Shown here: in pieces, positions 1-11,289 of the stretch
How the letters are laid out: each line of letters begins with the position of its first letter
How positions within the stretch are numbered: position 1 is the first letter of the stretch
Assembly: GCA_033085395.1 (NCBI GenBank)
Contig: JANQBS010000147.1
Location: 36,835-100,834, forward strand
Reading direction: 5' to 3'
DNA from: Xanthoparmelia taractica
Lineage: Eukaryota > Ascomycota > Lecanoromycetes > Lecanorales > Parmeliaceae
DNA length: 64,000 nt
The notes under the pieces: generated by a model
Told to the model about the DNA's origin: nothing
Database searches by the model: none
The model's input: only the letters and a program-made list of their open reading frames with translations
Translations under genes and position numbers: made by a program

Positions 1-1149
1 TGCTGTATCAATGGAGTTCTGTAACAGGCCTTCATGCTGGCTTTCCTGAAGCTCATTGAAAGCAATAGCCTGTAGATAGATCTATGAGTGACTTCAAACG
101 TCAAGTATTACCTATCGTGAACGTACTTGGTTCGAGGTACAGTCCTGGAAAGGCCCAAGGGAAGACGCTACTGATTGGGAGCTACTGTCAGGAGCGATGT
201 TGAACAGCAGGTCATGTAGAAGACTTACCTTCAACGTCAAGGGTGTCACAGTCAACGACCGTGCGAGATCTTAGCAAAGCTAGCAGCGAAGTTGGTGACG
301 CCATCTTGAGGCTTCCCAAAGCTCAAATACTGAGCCGAATCAGGGACTCGAAGGCGGATAATTATCGAATAGAGTCGGATCACGAAATCCCAATAGTATA
401 AGTGATAAGAATCCTACGGGTAACGAAGTCTATCGAGAAAAAGAGGGTTCAAGGCGAAGCGGGCCTCCCCCGGCGCCCGTCTTACCTCAAAAGAAAAGGA
501 AGACTTGCTGGGGCATCGCCAGCAGTAAAACATACCGTATAGTCGGCGAAGTTCCAACACATAAGCCATGGAGATGTGAAGATGGCGCTCGCTCATTGAT
601 AACCGCCAAGCCTTCGGATCTAACAGTGTCCTATCCGTAGTCTTTACCGACCTTCGGTATGGTAGCCTGCTCCATGTCACTGGAAGTTCGGTTTTGCGAG
701 CATGGATCACTGAGATTCTGTTCTTATTAGGTATTTCCTATGGCACTCTAGCTATACAAAGGCCGACTTATGTCCCGAGCTCTGACCGTGAGGCTGATTG
801 CCAATCAGGTCACATAGAATCAAACTGACACCATGTTATAAGACTCTACATGCTTTTGCATAACTCAATCCAGGCGCACCTATATATCTAAATATCAATC
901 TGCGGCATCTACATTACGCACACTAGATCTCAATCACCATTTGAAGGAGCAACTAGAGACCCAAGACTAGGCGTGTCTATACATTTTTCTTGACATGGCC
1001 AGCTTATCCAGGCGCATTCGGTGTCCAACGCTCTCCAGAAAATCCAAGGCAAACCAGAGTTGCTCGATGAAACCATACAGCACTCTGCCCTGGTCACTCA
1101 TGCACCGGACTTAGAAGCACATAAAGTCAAAGCTCAGTGGGTCTTGCCT
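1..1149. other. Gene-free left edge
   Basis: No convincing gene is visible. A 98-codon minus-strand frame at 414-710 has no recognisable domain or splice support. The right end is the 3' flank of the aspartate kinase gene. Confidence 0.5.
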
Positions 1150-2832
1150 TCACTCCGGGAAGGTGAAGAGATTCGTATGAATGATACTCATAGCGCGATC
1201 TGCATCTCGCTGATCCACCACGCAGGAGATGTTGATCTCGCTCGCTCCTGCTCTTAATTAGCGCTAGAGAACCAAGCTGCAAATTTCAGATGGAGTAGCT
1301 AACTGGGGTGGGGACCGTACCCTGCGAGATCATCTCAATGTTAATGTTATGCGTCCCTAGCACACTGAGCATGGCCCCCGATATACCCACCATGTTCTTC
1401 ATCTCCTGGCCCACCAGGCTCACAATCGCCATGTCATCAACTAATTCTACGGCCCCCAGGCGCGCCAATTCATCAACAGCTCCCCGCAGGTCAGCATCTA
1501 CGATCTGTCTTGCCTCGCCATCTCCGCAGACTAATTCACGATGGCAATAGAAAGCCATGGAGACATTCACTTCTGAGCTCGCGATCAGGTCGACAGAGAG
1601 CCGCCATTTGTCAAGGGTCGCGAATGTGCGTTCCAAGAAACCACGGGAGGAGGTCCGTTTATTAGAGCGGAGATTTATGACCAGGATGCGATTCTTCACC
1701 GTTACGGCAGTAGGGCGTTTAACCCGAGGGGCTGTGGGACTGCTAATGCTGGATTTCTTGGAGCGGAATGATGGTCGTGTGGGAATGCGTAAGCAGGTGA
1801 TGTTGCTCGGTATGGAGGCATTTCTGGGGTCTGGAACGATCGTTGTCCCGGTGCCGCTGGGATTGGTGACGTTCCTTATCCGAATCGGGATACTCTCACG
1901 GATTACTTGCTCCATCGTGAACGGGTGTATGACTTCAGATCCGTAGAATGTCAATTCAGCAGCTTCGGATGGTGTGATCGTTGAGAGTAGTCGCGCGGTT
2001 GGCACTTTGCGCGGGTCAGCACTGTAGATGCCTTCTACTTCTTTCAATATTTGAAGTTCGGATGCGCCGAGGCTAATAGCGACGAGGGCGGCGCAGAGAT
2101 CAGTGTAACCTCGGCCGACATGGCTCAGTAGACCGCCAGGCACGGGACCGAAGAACCCAGTTACGACAGGGACCCGGTTGCCTGTTTCGAGAAACACCGG
2201 TCTCAGAGCTTCAGTGTAGTCTTTATAGAAGCCCTGATTGACGTCACCAGTTGGTGCTTCCACAGTGCGGATATCAGAGAGATCAATCACGTAGGCATCA
2301 ATGCCACGATCTTGCAGAAGTGCACCGATAAAATAGCAGCTTAGGATTTCCCCTTTGCTGACGATTATATCCAATGTTCGGGGACTGACTTCTCCCAATG
2401 TGTCGGCTGCTGTTAGATATTTCATTAGATCATTGGTCTCCCGATCAATCTCTACCGTGAGATTTGCGAGCAGCTCGGGGGATCGAAGTGTTGAAATCGC
2501 CGCCTGTACGTGATCGTCACGAATACTGGTGACTATGGACTTGTAGGCGGCAGAATCATTTGCCGCTGCTTCGGCGGCGGCTTTTAGTAGCCTGAGCACA
2601 TGTTTAGGGTACATGGTAATAGCTGCGTCTATGGATGGGCTCACTTGGTAGTCGTGCCTTCAGCTTTGATTCCAGAGCTTCGGGCAGAGCAAACGACTGC
2701 TAGGCGCTTGCGCTTGACTTCATTGCAAATGATGTTAGCAATTTCTTCGGGGAATTTGCCAATGGAAGTGCCGCCGTATTTTTGCACCACCCAGTCCTTC
2801 TCGCACTTTGAGGCGCCGTTTTCTGGATCCAT
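1150..2832 (-). CDS. HOM3: Aspartate kinase (aspartokinase)
   Basis: Phosphorylates L-aspartate to aspartyl-4-phosphate, the first step of threonine, methionine and isoleucine synthesis, in the cytosol. Three exons fit an open frame: 2645-2832, 1321-2591 and 1150-1247, giving 518 aa, close to the roughly 530 aa of yeast Hom3. The N-terminus has the kinase signature VQKYGGTS near residue 15. The amino-acid kinase domain follows to about residue 300, then a low-complexity linker, then paired ACT domains that in the family bind threonine for feedback inhibition. The last exon carries the conserved ACT end GASEINISCVV. Introns are 53 and 73 bases. Without the last intron the protein would stop early after SQG, so the third exon is needed. 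Feedback control by threonine is family knowledge, not seen here. Function is very secure. Confidence 0.95.
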
Positions 2833-4381
2833 GTCTAGATGGTAGGTAGATACTTGATCTTATTGCAGAATCAAATAATGCACTATGTAGATATGCCACA
2901 TATCAAAATTTTCACGATCTTTTGCATGAGAAGGAGGAAAAAGAAGCAAGCATCATCGGCTACCCCTTGGTTGACTCATAGTTCGGTCTAGTGCTCGATT
3001 TCTTCCTTAAGACTGCAGGCTGTCAGCTAAGTGCCTACTTCTCATATATTTAGCAATACTAGCAAGCCTTGGATACATTCATGGTATCTGGCATATGAGC
3101 AGATTCTTTTATAAGCGAGCAAAATTCTACCGATGTGGAAGTTTTGAATGTGCGGTATCGGAAAGGCTCCGAGACCCAACCGAGATTTCTCACGTGATTA
3201 CGTGCTAGCGCGCAATTGACGCGTCGCGAGTATAAATCATCGATGTGCTTAGACGTCCTCCAACCACAGGTTCTCCGACATTTCAAGATGTGGCAACTTC
3301 CAACCAAAGATGACGAGGCGGTTGAATACGCTCCACAGGATGAGTTGAGGCAAGTTTCCGGAGTGCATGCAGCTGAGAAGACATCTCGATAGTATTTCAT
3401 TTGACGAAAGCGAAGCCTCACGCAGCCACATCATTGAAATGCCAGCCCCAATGCTGATGAATGCCCGCGCGCACTGTCGGAGTCATGCCCATGCTCACTT
3501 GCAGGAGGGTTGCGGTTTGTGCCAGCACAGAGAAAGAGATGATGCGAAGGTTCAGTTCAGTCCCATATCTCGTCAGCATTCTCCGCAATCGGCAATGCAG
3601 CGCAGTGACTCACGCGAAAAGGTGACGATAAATCATGGACATAGAGAAGAAAAAAAAAAAAAAAAAAAAACACGGCGTGCTATGATAGGGACAGGAGATG
3701 CCAGAGAGCGGCGTGTAGTAAAACGCACACGGGGCAGTGCATGAGGTGCAAAGGACGATGCAAGAGTAGTCAGGCACGGCTGAACGCAACCGAGATGACA
3801 CTTGGAGGATGACAAACCCCGCGTCCGAGTTCTCCTTCGATAAGCGTTGCATGATCGAAAGGTGGTCTTTAATGGTCCTTGCCAGAAAACAATTACTCTC
3901 AGCGTCTATACGAATACGATAACGAGATGCATGCCTTAGGCTTTGCACCGGGAACCTGTCAGCGATACCTATGCTCGTAACAGTTATCATTGCAGCAAAA
4001 ATCCCTCTTCCCATGCATCAAACCATCAGCCGCAGCCATGGGCGCTATAACAACCGGGCTATACATTTAGTGTATTTCCCAAAGACGCTACGGAAAATGC
4101 ACCCGTTCAGGTTTAGCGTTACCGACCTGCTCCTCCTTTATTATAAACGCACTTGGCCTTTGCGAACACGAAAAAAAAAAAAATGTAAAGCTTTGAAAGC
4201 CGCTTTGCTCTCTTTTTCTACTCCTATTTGCCTGCTTTTCTTTTTCTTTTTCCTTGAAAGGGTTGGCGAACAAATAAACCATTATTGATCGACAGAGTTG
4301 CAGCCTGATTGATAACCGCTCCGTCTCCTCAGCTCCTCCCTTTAAAAAATCAACAGGAAGAAAAGCAACAAAGACTCAACA
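2833..4381. other. Divergent intergenic region between aspartate kinase and RTA1-like gene
   Basis: About 1.5 kb lies between two outward-reading genes and presumably holds both promoters. It contains a run of about 20 A near 3651-3670, a shorter A run near 4170-4183, and pyrimidine tracts just upstream of the RTA1-like start. Short frames at 3059-3434 and 3610-4014 have no domain or splice support and I reject them. Confidence 0.6.
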
Positions 4382-5680
4382 ATGGCCAACGCCAACCACA
4401 ACCCCAACAACCTCATAAGCTACGGCCCCGACGAAAACTGCACCCTAACACCCGGTCCTACATACTGCCCACCAAGCGTAGGCGTCTATGAGTACCGCCC
4501 CTCCCTGGCCGCCAACACCGTATTCATCGCGCTCTTCTTCATTGCAATGGTCATACATCTCGCCCTCGGGATAAGATATAAGACGTGGGCATTCCTATTT
4601 GCCATATTCTGGGGCTGTGTGAGTGAGTTGATTGGGTATGGCGGGAGGGTGATGCTGTGGGAGAATCCGTTTTCGTTTCCGGGGTTTTTGATTCAGATTA
4701 GTAAGTGCTTGCCTGGCGCAGTTACCCTTTTGTTTATGTACATTGTAAAATATGCAATTGGAGTGAGAGTATGATTGTTGACGTCCGACAGTCTGTATCA
4801 CGCTTGGTCCGACGTTTTACTCAGCGGCCATCTATCTGACCTTGTCGAAAATGTAAGTTCAGCTCATCTCGACAATACGAACAGTCCCTCTGGATGACAT
4901 TGACATCCCACAGTATCATCTTCCTCGGTCCGCAACATGCACGCTTCTCACCGAAGCTTTACTACTGGATTTTTATCGTACGTACCTCCATCGTTCCTTT
5001 ACTCCGCCTTAGACTCGAATCTCGAGCCAAGAAACATGGGCACGGGCTGGCTTTCTTAATTTGCAGACACATCCCTAAACAAGCAATGCTGACGCCAAAT
5101 TTTATATAGCCTTGTGACGTTTTCTCGCTAGTCCTGCAAGCGGTCGGTGGAGCCTTATCGTCCACTTCATCAGGGGGCAGCAAAACCGCAGTCGACGTCT
5201 CCATCGCGGGTCTCTCCTTCCAAGTCTTCACACTCTGCGTCTTCATAGCTCTTGGGATAGAATTCGCAGTCAGATATACAAAAGCGCAACGGGTTGAGCA
5301 AGGGAAGATGCCATTACCAACAAGCTTCAAGGTATTTGTGGTGTTCCTGACAGCGGCAATTATTTTCATCTTGATACGATGCGCGTACAGAATAGATGAG
5401 TTGAGTGATGGGTATAATGGGCCATTGATTCATAATGAACCCCTGTTCATCGCGCTTGAAGGAGTGTGAGTCCCACTTCTATTCGGTATTGGTGAATGAT
5501 TCGCTGACCTATGTGCACAGAATGAGCGTTCTTGCCGTCTATTCGCTTGTGGTTGCACATCCTGGACCAATATTCGGGCGATCAGATGCGAATATATACG
5601 AATCCAATCTCACCGCTGCTTCGGACAACTTCGCTGAAAAGGCGGAGCCGGGGGTTTCGACCACGCAGCACAATTTATGA
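4382..5680 (+). CDS. RTA1-like seven-transmembrane protein
   Basis: Member of the fungal RTA1/RSB1 lipid-translocating exporter family, plasma-membrane or vacuolar proteins linked to sphingoid-base efflux and resistance to toxic lipids or drugs. Five exons join in frame: 4382-4700, 4792-4852, 4914-4977, 5110-5465 and 5521-5680, giving 319 aa. The protein shows an extracellular Cys-containing N-terminus, about seven hydrophobic segments, and family motifs such as ELIGYGGR after helix 2, LGPTFYSAAIYLTLSK in helix 3 and VLQAVGGA in helix 4. The C-terminal tail is hydrophilic, as usual. All introns have GT-AG ends. The substrate cannot be read from sequence; family assignment is secure. Confidence 0.9.
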
Positions 5681-6521
5681 CGACGAGAGTGTGCAAGTGT
5701 TTTTTTATATGCATAAGGGTCATAAAGGTGCCGGAACACTCACGTTACATGAACACCATAGAGTATTGTAGACCTAAATTTAGCCTTCTAAGTTCTAAAC
5801 TCATAAGTCCTTCGTTCCTAGTCACTAAAGCATAGCCGCTGAGCCTGGAAGAATAAATGAAGGCTGGCAGCCCGGATAGTTTGACTTAGCCTACTCCAGA
5901 GTGCACTTGCTCGCCGTTAAGATCACGTTGCCCGAATGTTCTTCTAGCTTTCCCGGCGGTCTCAATCTCAGTCCTTCAAACCTTGGTCCTTGTTCCGTCC
6001 TAACCACGGGAACTCCAATGCTGCAGTTACATACACTTCAGGGACGCTAGACAAAGCCGGATCCTCTTTGCCTTCAACTGCCCACCCTCAAGGATTCGAT
6101 AAGATGGCGCGCACTCCCAAGAAAAACAACAACAGGGCGCAGTCCTCCCAGGCAGAATCGCCTTCAAGTTTCTCTACCGCGGGCCCCAACTGTGAGCTCC
6201 TCCCCATCCACGTCAATGCTGTAGCCCTTCACGCTTTCTGCGCTTCTATCGTCTAGCGGGTTTGACCATATGGCCACAGGCAAAACCTTCATTAAGGGGT
6301 ACCCCAACTTATGATGTCCAGCTTAGGTACAGCAGTCTCCTGGGAATTTGTAGAAGAGTGGGCTGAAAGCAGCACAGAGTGTGATTAGTGGATGGACGGA
6401 CACATTCGATGCGGATTACGAGTTTGAGGATACGGCGATGACCGTGTGGGTCAGTTTAAGGCTGTGAGAGGGGCGAGTGGCCGACAGAAATGCCTTAACT
6501 GTTTTATGTGGACAAGGAATT
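5681..6521. other. Intergenic, possible small or decayed gene on + strand
   Basis: An ATG at 6104 opens a short basic, Ser/Gln-rich reading frame, and a second coding-like stretch lies at about 6312-6472, including the peptide WTDTFDADYEFEDT. I could not join them with consistent splice phases, so this may be a multi-exon gene I fail to resolve, a relic, or chance. The region is tail-to-tail with the GH13 gene. Confidence 0.25.
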
Positions 6522-8357
6522 TCAAATAGCTCTACAGAATATGGAAAAATCCCACGGTCCCAGCTTGATAGCGGGAGGATCTGGATGTGGTATAGCATGA
6601 GCTGCGCCCGGCGGTGTGACCTCGCTCCATCCTCCAGTGGACAGCTTCTCCTTCTTGAACAAAGACTTCCTCGTGCTCGCGCTACCTTCCACAGCGGATG
6701 CGGAGAAGTTGATGGCAATGAGAAATTCTTCGCTTTGCCCCCTCCTCGTGAACACGAGTAATCCAGCGCCAGCGCCAGATGTCAGCCAACTCGTGTCGCC
6801 TTTCCTTAGAGCTTCATGGGTACGTCGGAGCATGCCCAAGCTCTTGTAGAAAGAAGAAAATCGAGATGCTAGGGATGAACCCCAGTTGACAGGTTCATGT
6901 GTATTATATCCGCCACGGTCATTGCCTACTTCTTCGCCCGCAAAGAGCATTGGCACACCCTCGATAGTGAAATTGAATACCGCCACACAGAGGGTCCCGT
7001 CAGACCCACCATACATGTTGAGATCTAAATCCATGTCCCAGTTCTGCATGATAGACATGTGCAGCATGCCTTCCGGGTGTGCTGATTGCAGCTGGCTGAA
7101 AACCTTGGGCAATCTACTCGCGTCCTGCGTCTTTGTGGCAGAAGCCACGGCAGGCTGAAGGGAGTAGTTGGCATAGTCCATATCGAAGGGGCTCAGGGAA
7201 AGTTCTGGATTGCAACATTCACCAAGGAGAATCACCTTTGGATTGACAGCTTTAAGATTACTGCCAATGAAGGCCCAGGCTGTCGCTGGGATCATTCGAT
7301 CCTTTCCATATGGATTGTCAGCCGTGTCGAAGCGAAATCCATCGACGTTGTAGTTCCTCATCCACCATACGAGCATGGTCAGCATGTACTTCCGGACCGC
7401 AGGGCTTGACTTGAAGTCCAACTGTGCGACGTCATCAAAATGGAAAGCTTGTGAGGTAGAGTTTGGATTGTTTTTGATTCCGTCCGTATGTACGTAGTGC
7501 TCCGGGTGCTGTACAACGAACGGGTGGTTCCACGCGGTATGATTCAAGACAACATCCATGATAATCTTCAAACCCAAAGCATGTGCTTGGCTCGTCAAGT
7601 TCGCAAAGTCAGACAGCTGTCCCAAGGCTGGGTCTATGGCGTAATAATCGGCAACCGCATAAGGGCTCCCACATGCTGGATGACTTCCGTGTGGGACACC
7701 AATCGGATGAATGGGCATTAGCAGAACGGCTGAGAAGCCTAAACCTGCAATACGTGACAGGTCATGGGCTATCGCCGCCAGATTACCCGTTGAGGAGAAT
7801 ATTGGAGGGTAGATGTTGTAAATCATCTCATCGCCAAATGTTGCCGCATGGACATTCCTACTGCTGCCGAAATTCGTAGTACTAGCGGGTGCGGTGGCCG
7901 TCGACGTGGTCGAAGAGCTGGCTAATGAATCATGTAGTACGACTTGCCATTGTGCCAAGGGGTCATTCGCACTTGCTATCTGTATTACGGCTGAGCCGCT
8001 GGTCGACCCTGCAGCCCCTACAGCAAGTCTGCTGTTCTGATTGACGAGCGTCGTGCCTCCAATCGAGGTTGAGACAAGGGTCCACATTTCACTTGCTCCA
8101 CCGTTGCAGGACCATTGCTGTAAGCTTGCACCGGCGGCTTTACTCTCGTAGGCAACATTCAAACACATTGTGATGTCCGCAGCATTGAGCAGATAATGCC
8201 CGCTCTGATATTCCTGGAGCATCCACCTCGGTGCTGAGCCATTAGAGGAAGCCGTTAATACAACTTCAGCACCAGCATATATGCCGGCAGTGCCAAGATA
8301 GAGACCTGTTGGTTCGTGTTTGAGGGCGAATGCTATGCCATCTTCGAGTACTGACAT
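6522..8357 (-). CDS. GH13 alpha-amylase-family protein with N-terminal ricin-type lectin domain
   Basis: Intronless 611-aa protein. Residues about 5-145 form a beta-trefoil ricin-type domain with repeated hydrophobic-QxW-like units (ASLQQWSC, PLAQWQVV). A Ser/Thr/Ala-rich linker to about 170 leads to a GH13 TIM barrel. Visible GH13 regions are region I DVVLNH at 268-273, region II GFRFDTAD with the predicted nucleophile Asp344, region III ending in the acid/base Glu380, and region IV QNWD with Asp441. Region IV normally reads NHD, so the usual His is Trp440. There is no signal peptide, unlike secreted fungal amylases, so the enzyme may act inside the cell or leave by another route. It probably cleaves or transfers alpha-glucosidic bonds, but the substrate is unknown. 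Lack of introns and domain layout could reflect transfer from bacteria; that is inference. Confidence 0.88.
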   Translation of the reverse strand: MSVLEDGIAFALKHEPTGLYLGTAGIYAGAEVVLTASSNGSAPRWMLQEYQSGHYLLNAADITMCLNVAYESKAAGASLQQWSCNGGASEMWTLVSTSIGGTTLVNQNSRLAVGAAGSTSGSAVIQIASANDPLAQWQVVLHDSLASSSTTSTATAPASTTNFGSSRNVHAATFGDEMIYNIYPPIFSSTGNLAAIAHDLSRIAGLGFSAVLLMPIHPIGVPHGSHPACGSPYAVADYYAIDPALGQLSDFANLTSQAHALGLKIIMDVVLNHTAWNHPFVVQHPEHYVHTDGIKNNPNSTSQAFHFDDVAQLDFKSSPAVRKYMLTMLVWWMRNYNVDGFRFDTADNPYGKDRMIPATAWAFIGSNLKAVNPKVILLGECCNPELSLSPFDMDYANYSLQPAVASATKTQDASRLPKVFSQLQSAHPEGMLHMSIMQNWDMDLDLNMYGGSDGTLCVAVFNFTIEGVPMLFAGEEVGNDRGGYNTHEPVNWGSSLASRFSSFYKSLGMLRRTHEALRKGDTSWLTSGAGAGLLVFTRRGQSEEFLIAINFSASAVEGSASTRKSLFKKEKLSTGGWSEVTPPGAAHAIPHPDPPAIKLGPWDFSIFCRAI

Positions 8358-8824
8358 TGTACTAGAAACAGATGCGATATTTATACAATATTAGCCAAAT
8401 TTCGCATAGCTCTTCCCTAACATAGCTCTCCCGTAATATCAATATTTGAAAAAGCAAAGTATCAGGCAAGGCCTCGGAATTAGATAGGAGTATCCAGTGT
8501 CATCGAGATGTTGCGAGCAATCAATCGAGACAAGATTGATACGACTTGGATAGCAAAAGCCGGACGATACTTGATTGGACAGAATCAGTGACTAGTGTAT
8601 CTGAGCAGGTAGATCAACCAGTGACAAGCAACTCAATAAATATCAACGTTTGTTGTTCATAAGTCGCTGTCCATGAATGGGAGAATCCTAAAGCAGGCCT
8701 AGGTAAGTCTTGGCACTAGTCTGCTCTTTAAGGTTTAGCCCAGGCGTCAGCCCTACCCTAGAGTATCCGACTAGGAACAACGTCGGCCCGCACACATCGG
8801 TCCGCACTTATCACAAACGCCGAC
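8358..8824. other. Divergent promoter region
   Basis: A 467-base gap between the outward-reading GH13 gene and the coiled-coil gene. No motif stands out. Confidence 0.6.
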
Positions 8825-9906
8825 ATGGACCAGGAAATGGCTGATCTTGCTAAAGCATGGGCGGATTGGGATCTCAAAATTAAGAACAAGGCCAAAGAAC
8901 GCGAAAAAACCCAAGCAGCCCTGGATTTCATTTTCGGGGCCCAAGCAAACATGACTAGTAATTTTCCCTCCTTCCTCGACTCGTCGCCTGGCACTGGTAG
9001 CAGCTCTGGCAGCGGATCGCGTCTTGCGCCCTCGCCCATGCCTCAGCAGCAGCAGCAGATGAACAACAATGGCAACGGTGCTGGCATGAACGGGATGCCC
9101 ATGGCGGCCGGGCAGCAGGCCGATGTGAATTTCTTGTTTCAAAAAGTGGTGGAGCTCAGTGAGGTGTTGAAGGAGAATCGTGAGAAGACAGCAGGAATCA
9201 TTGCTAGTGCCGAAGAGCTTGCCGTAAGCAATCCTACATAGATCTATGAGACGCTCTAGATCTCTCTACAGTTGCTGTGTTCTTGACGCTCTCATCATCG
9301 CTAACGCGCTTCCTTTCACCTAGACTCGCGCTGCAGCCAAAGGAGCAAGTCCCTCACTTCAAGAAGCAAATGCCGAGGTCTCCGGTGAGCTCAACCTCGA
9401 ACTTCACCTTATAGAGGCCAACGACTAACAGAAAGCTCCAAGCCGCCCGCATCGCCGATCTCGAACGCCAGCTTGCCCGCGAGCAGAATAAAACCAGCAT
9501 CCTTTTGGACGAGCAAAAGGAAAATATCAAATTGATCGGCGAATACGAACACGCGCTTGGCGAAATTGTCAAAGACGTCCGCGACTTCAGCTATAACACC
9601 AAGACCCGCGAGACCTCAATTGCACGCCACTACAACAAACTTCTACAGGACGAAAAGGATGCGCACTTGGCCGCTCGTCTCGAGAAGGATGACTGGCATG
9701 CCAAATTCATGCGCACCGTCGAGATGCTACGCGAAGCATATCGTCTCCGCTGCGAGGAGGAAGAGGTGCCCATCCGTGTGATCGCTGGACTACAGAACGA
9801 GGTACGCGCTTACCGTTCGTGCTTGGGGATGGAACCCGAGAAGTTCGAAGACGAGTATGGGTATGAGATCCTGAAGGATGTACCGGGTGGGGCCGGGGAG
9901 CCGTGA
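8825..9906 (+). CDS. Unknown coiled-coil protein
   Basis: Exon 1 (8825-9223) begins MDQEMADLAKAW and contains a Ser/Gly-rich stretch, a short poly-Gln tract (five Q) and an Asn/Met/Gly-rich linker, then a helix. The intron starts GTAAGC at 9224 and ends TAG at 9323. A second short exon follows. The final coding part, ending at 9906, is strongly helical with heptads (LERQLAREQNKTSILLDEQ) and ends in a conserved-looking acidic tail (MEPEKFEDEYGYE). The boundaries of the second intron near 9378-9435 do not resolve: the strong donor at 9373-9376 gives the wrong phase with the obvious acceptor, so the exact junction is open. I do not recognise the family; it resembles an ascomycete cytoskeletal or scaffold coiled-coil protein only in the general sense. 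Confidence 0.7.
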
Positions 9907-10378
9907 GACCTTGTGTCTCGCCCAGTCAGCATACACGGAACGAGAGCATGCATAGCGTTTAGTACGGCGTTCGGAATGATACCCCGAGGTGCATCTGATG
10001 GTAGGATCTTGTGCGACAGAAGCATAGCAAGCCAGCTAGGAATATTGCATGTGAGGTAGCCCATTGCGGCATAAATCCTTGACTAAAATCGATGAAATGA
10101 TGAACTGAGCTCCAATATGACCATCCGGAACCAACATGTTGCATATTGGCGTAGTATTGAGGTTCCCTGTACCCAAACCCCCCATTGGCTCCCGATAGAC
10201 TCAGACCATCGATTTGCCCGTAGATTGTATGGGTTCCGCAGCTGTTGATATCTACGGAAGGAGTTGGTATGACATAGAGAACAGCTTCCACCCAGGAATG
10301 CCTTGCCCAAAACTCCGCTATGCTCTTCTGAGAACTGCAGTATATACACAATGACCCTCCACCCTCCTCTTCTCCAAC
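9907..10378. other. Convergent intergenic region
   Basis: Between the 3' ends of the coiled-coil gene and NDUFB7. Overlapping minus frames at 9959-10382 lack domain support; they most likely cover NDUFB7 3' UTR. Confidence 0.55.
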
Positions 10379-10885
10379 TCAATTGCTCCTCGCACCACCC
10401 TTTGCAGCCCTTATCTCGTCCATCTTGGCTACCCTCTTCTTAAACTCCAAATACTGGCATTTCTCGTACGAATGTCTCTCATCCTGTCGCACTCCCAGTC
10501 AGCCAAATCAGGGCTCCCTCCAGCAGAGCAAGAAGAGCGTACGACGCATTTCCAAGGCAGGTAGAATTCTTCGAACCGACACCGATTGAGGGGGATGAGG
10601 AGGTGGGCGCAGCTGTCTCGATAGGGTAATGGTAATTTGGCTTCGGACATTTGCTCTCGGGTTGCACGAGCGGCACGAGCTATGGAGATTGAGGGTATTC
10701 AGTCAGCATTAGATGCCCATACATTACCGCTATTCATGAGATGAAACCGCAGAGAGAAGAGGGGGAATTAGAAGGGGCTATAACTCACGGGGATCATCGC
10801 TAGAGCCCAAGGCACCTTGAACTGTCTCTTTGAGGGTCTCGGCAGTCTCCTTGACGGTCTCGGTGACGGTCTCTGTGACCGTCAT
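10379..10885 (-). CDS. NDUFB7: NADH:ubiquinone oxidoreductase (complex I) B18 subunit
   Basis: Accessory subunit of mitochondrial complex I, placed on the intermembrane-space side. Three exons join exactly: 10789-10885, 10543-10679 and 10379-10483, giving 112 aa. The family core is clear: YRDSCAHLLIPLNRCR, then YLPWKC, then ERHSYEKCQYLEFKKRV. These form the twin CX9C motif (CAHLLIPLNRC and CVDERHSYEKC) that makes the CHCH fold with two disulfides and directs import through the Mia40 pathway. The N-terminus is a short Thr/Glu/Val-rich repeat (TVTETVTETVKETAETLKETV in part). The longest open frames in each exon hide this gene because each exon is short. It is divergent from the APSES gene with about 400 bases between starts. 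Confidence 0.93.
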
Positions 10886-11289
10886 CTTTGCCAAGTGTTC
10901 TCTCCAAGCCGAGTATGATATTCCCAAACTTCCTTGGTGAACGAGATCAAATTCTCTCAGTTGGAGCTTTAATGCCAAGACCACAGGGCGCTAGCTAGTA
11001 TAGGTCTAGTGTGGGGCTCCACCCGCTCAAATCTACGCAATTTACGCGTGAACATTTTGGACTGCGCGTCTTCACAGTCCAACCATTTAACGCATTTGAT
11101 GCCCATAACCAACACTTAAGACTCCCCATATCCTTCACCAGCAGTTACCACAGCTTGTGCACAAAGCAACTGAAGGTGGTGGACAATTTACGATCACTCA
11201 ATTACGATCTCCAGGTTTCCGTTTGCTGCCCTGCACTGGCCGGCGGGTGACTGCCGCTACCGCATGAAAGACAAAGAAATCTACCCACC
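10886..11289. promoter_or_regulatory. Shared promoter region of NDUFB7 and APSES gene
   Basis: A 404-base divergent spacer. An ACGCGT-like element (TTTACGCGTGAAC, near 11041-11053) is visible; this core (MCB, ACGCGT) is the site bound by MBF, the complex that the neighbouring APSES protein belongs to, so autoregulation is possible. This is inference from one site. Confidence 0.45.

Noticed and set aside
414..710. 98-codon minus frame
   Set aside because: No domain, no splice context and unremarkable composition; not enough to call a gene.
1021..1257. 78-codon frame on the + strand at the left edge
   Set aside because: It is antisense to the last exon of aspartate kinase, which carries the conserved ACT end on the minus strand, and it opens with a non-ATG codon.
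1308..1946. Two long + frames (80 and 129 codons)
   Set aside because: Shadows of the aspartate kinase coding exon on the opposite strand.
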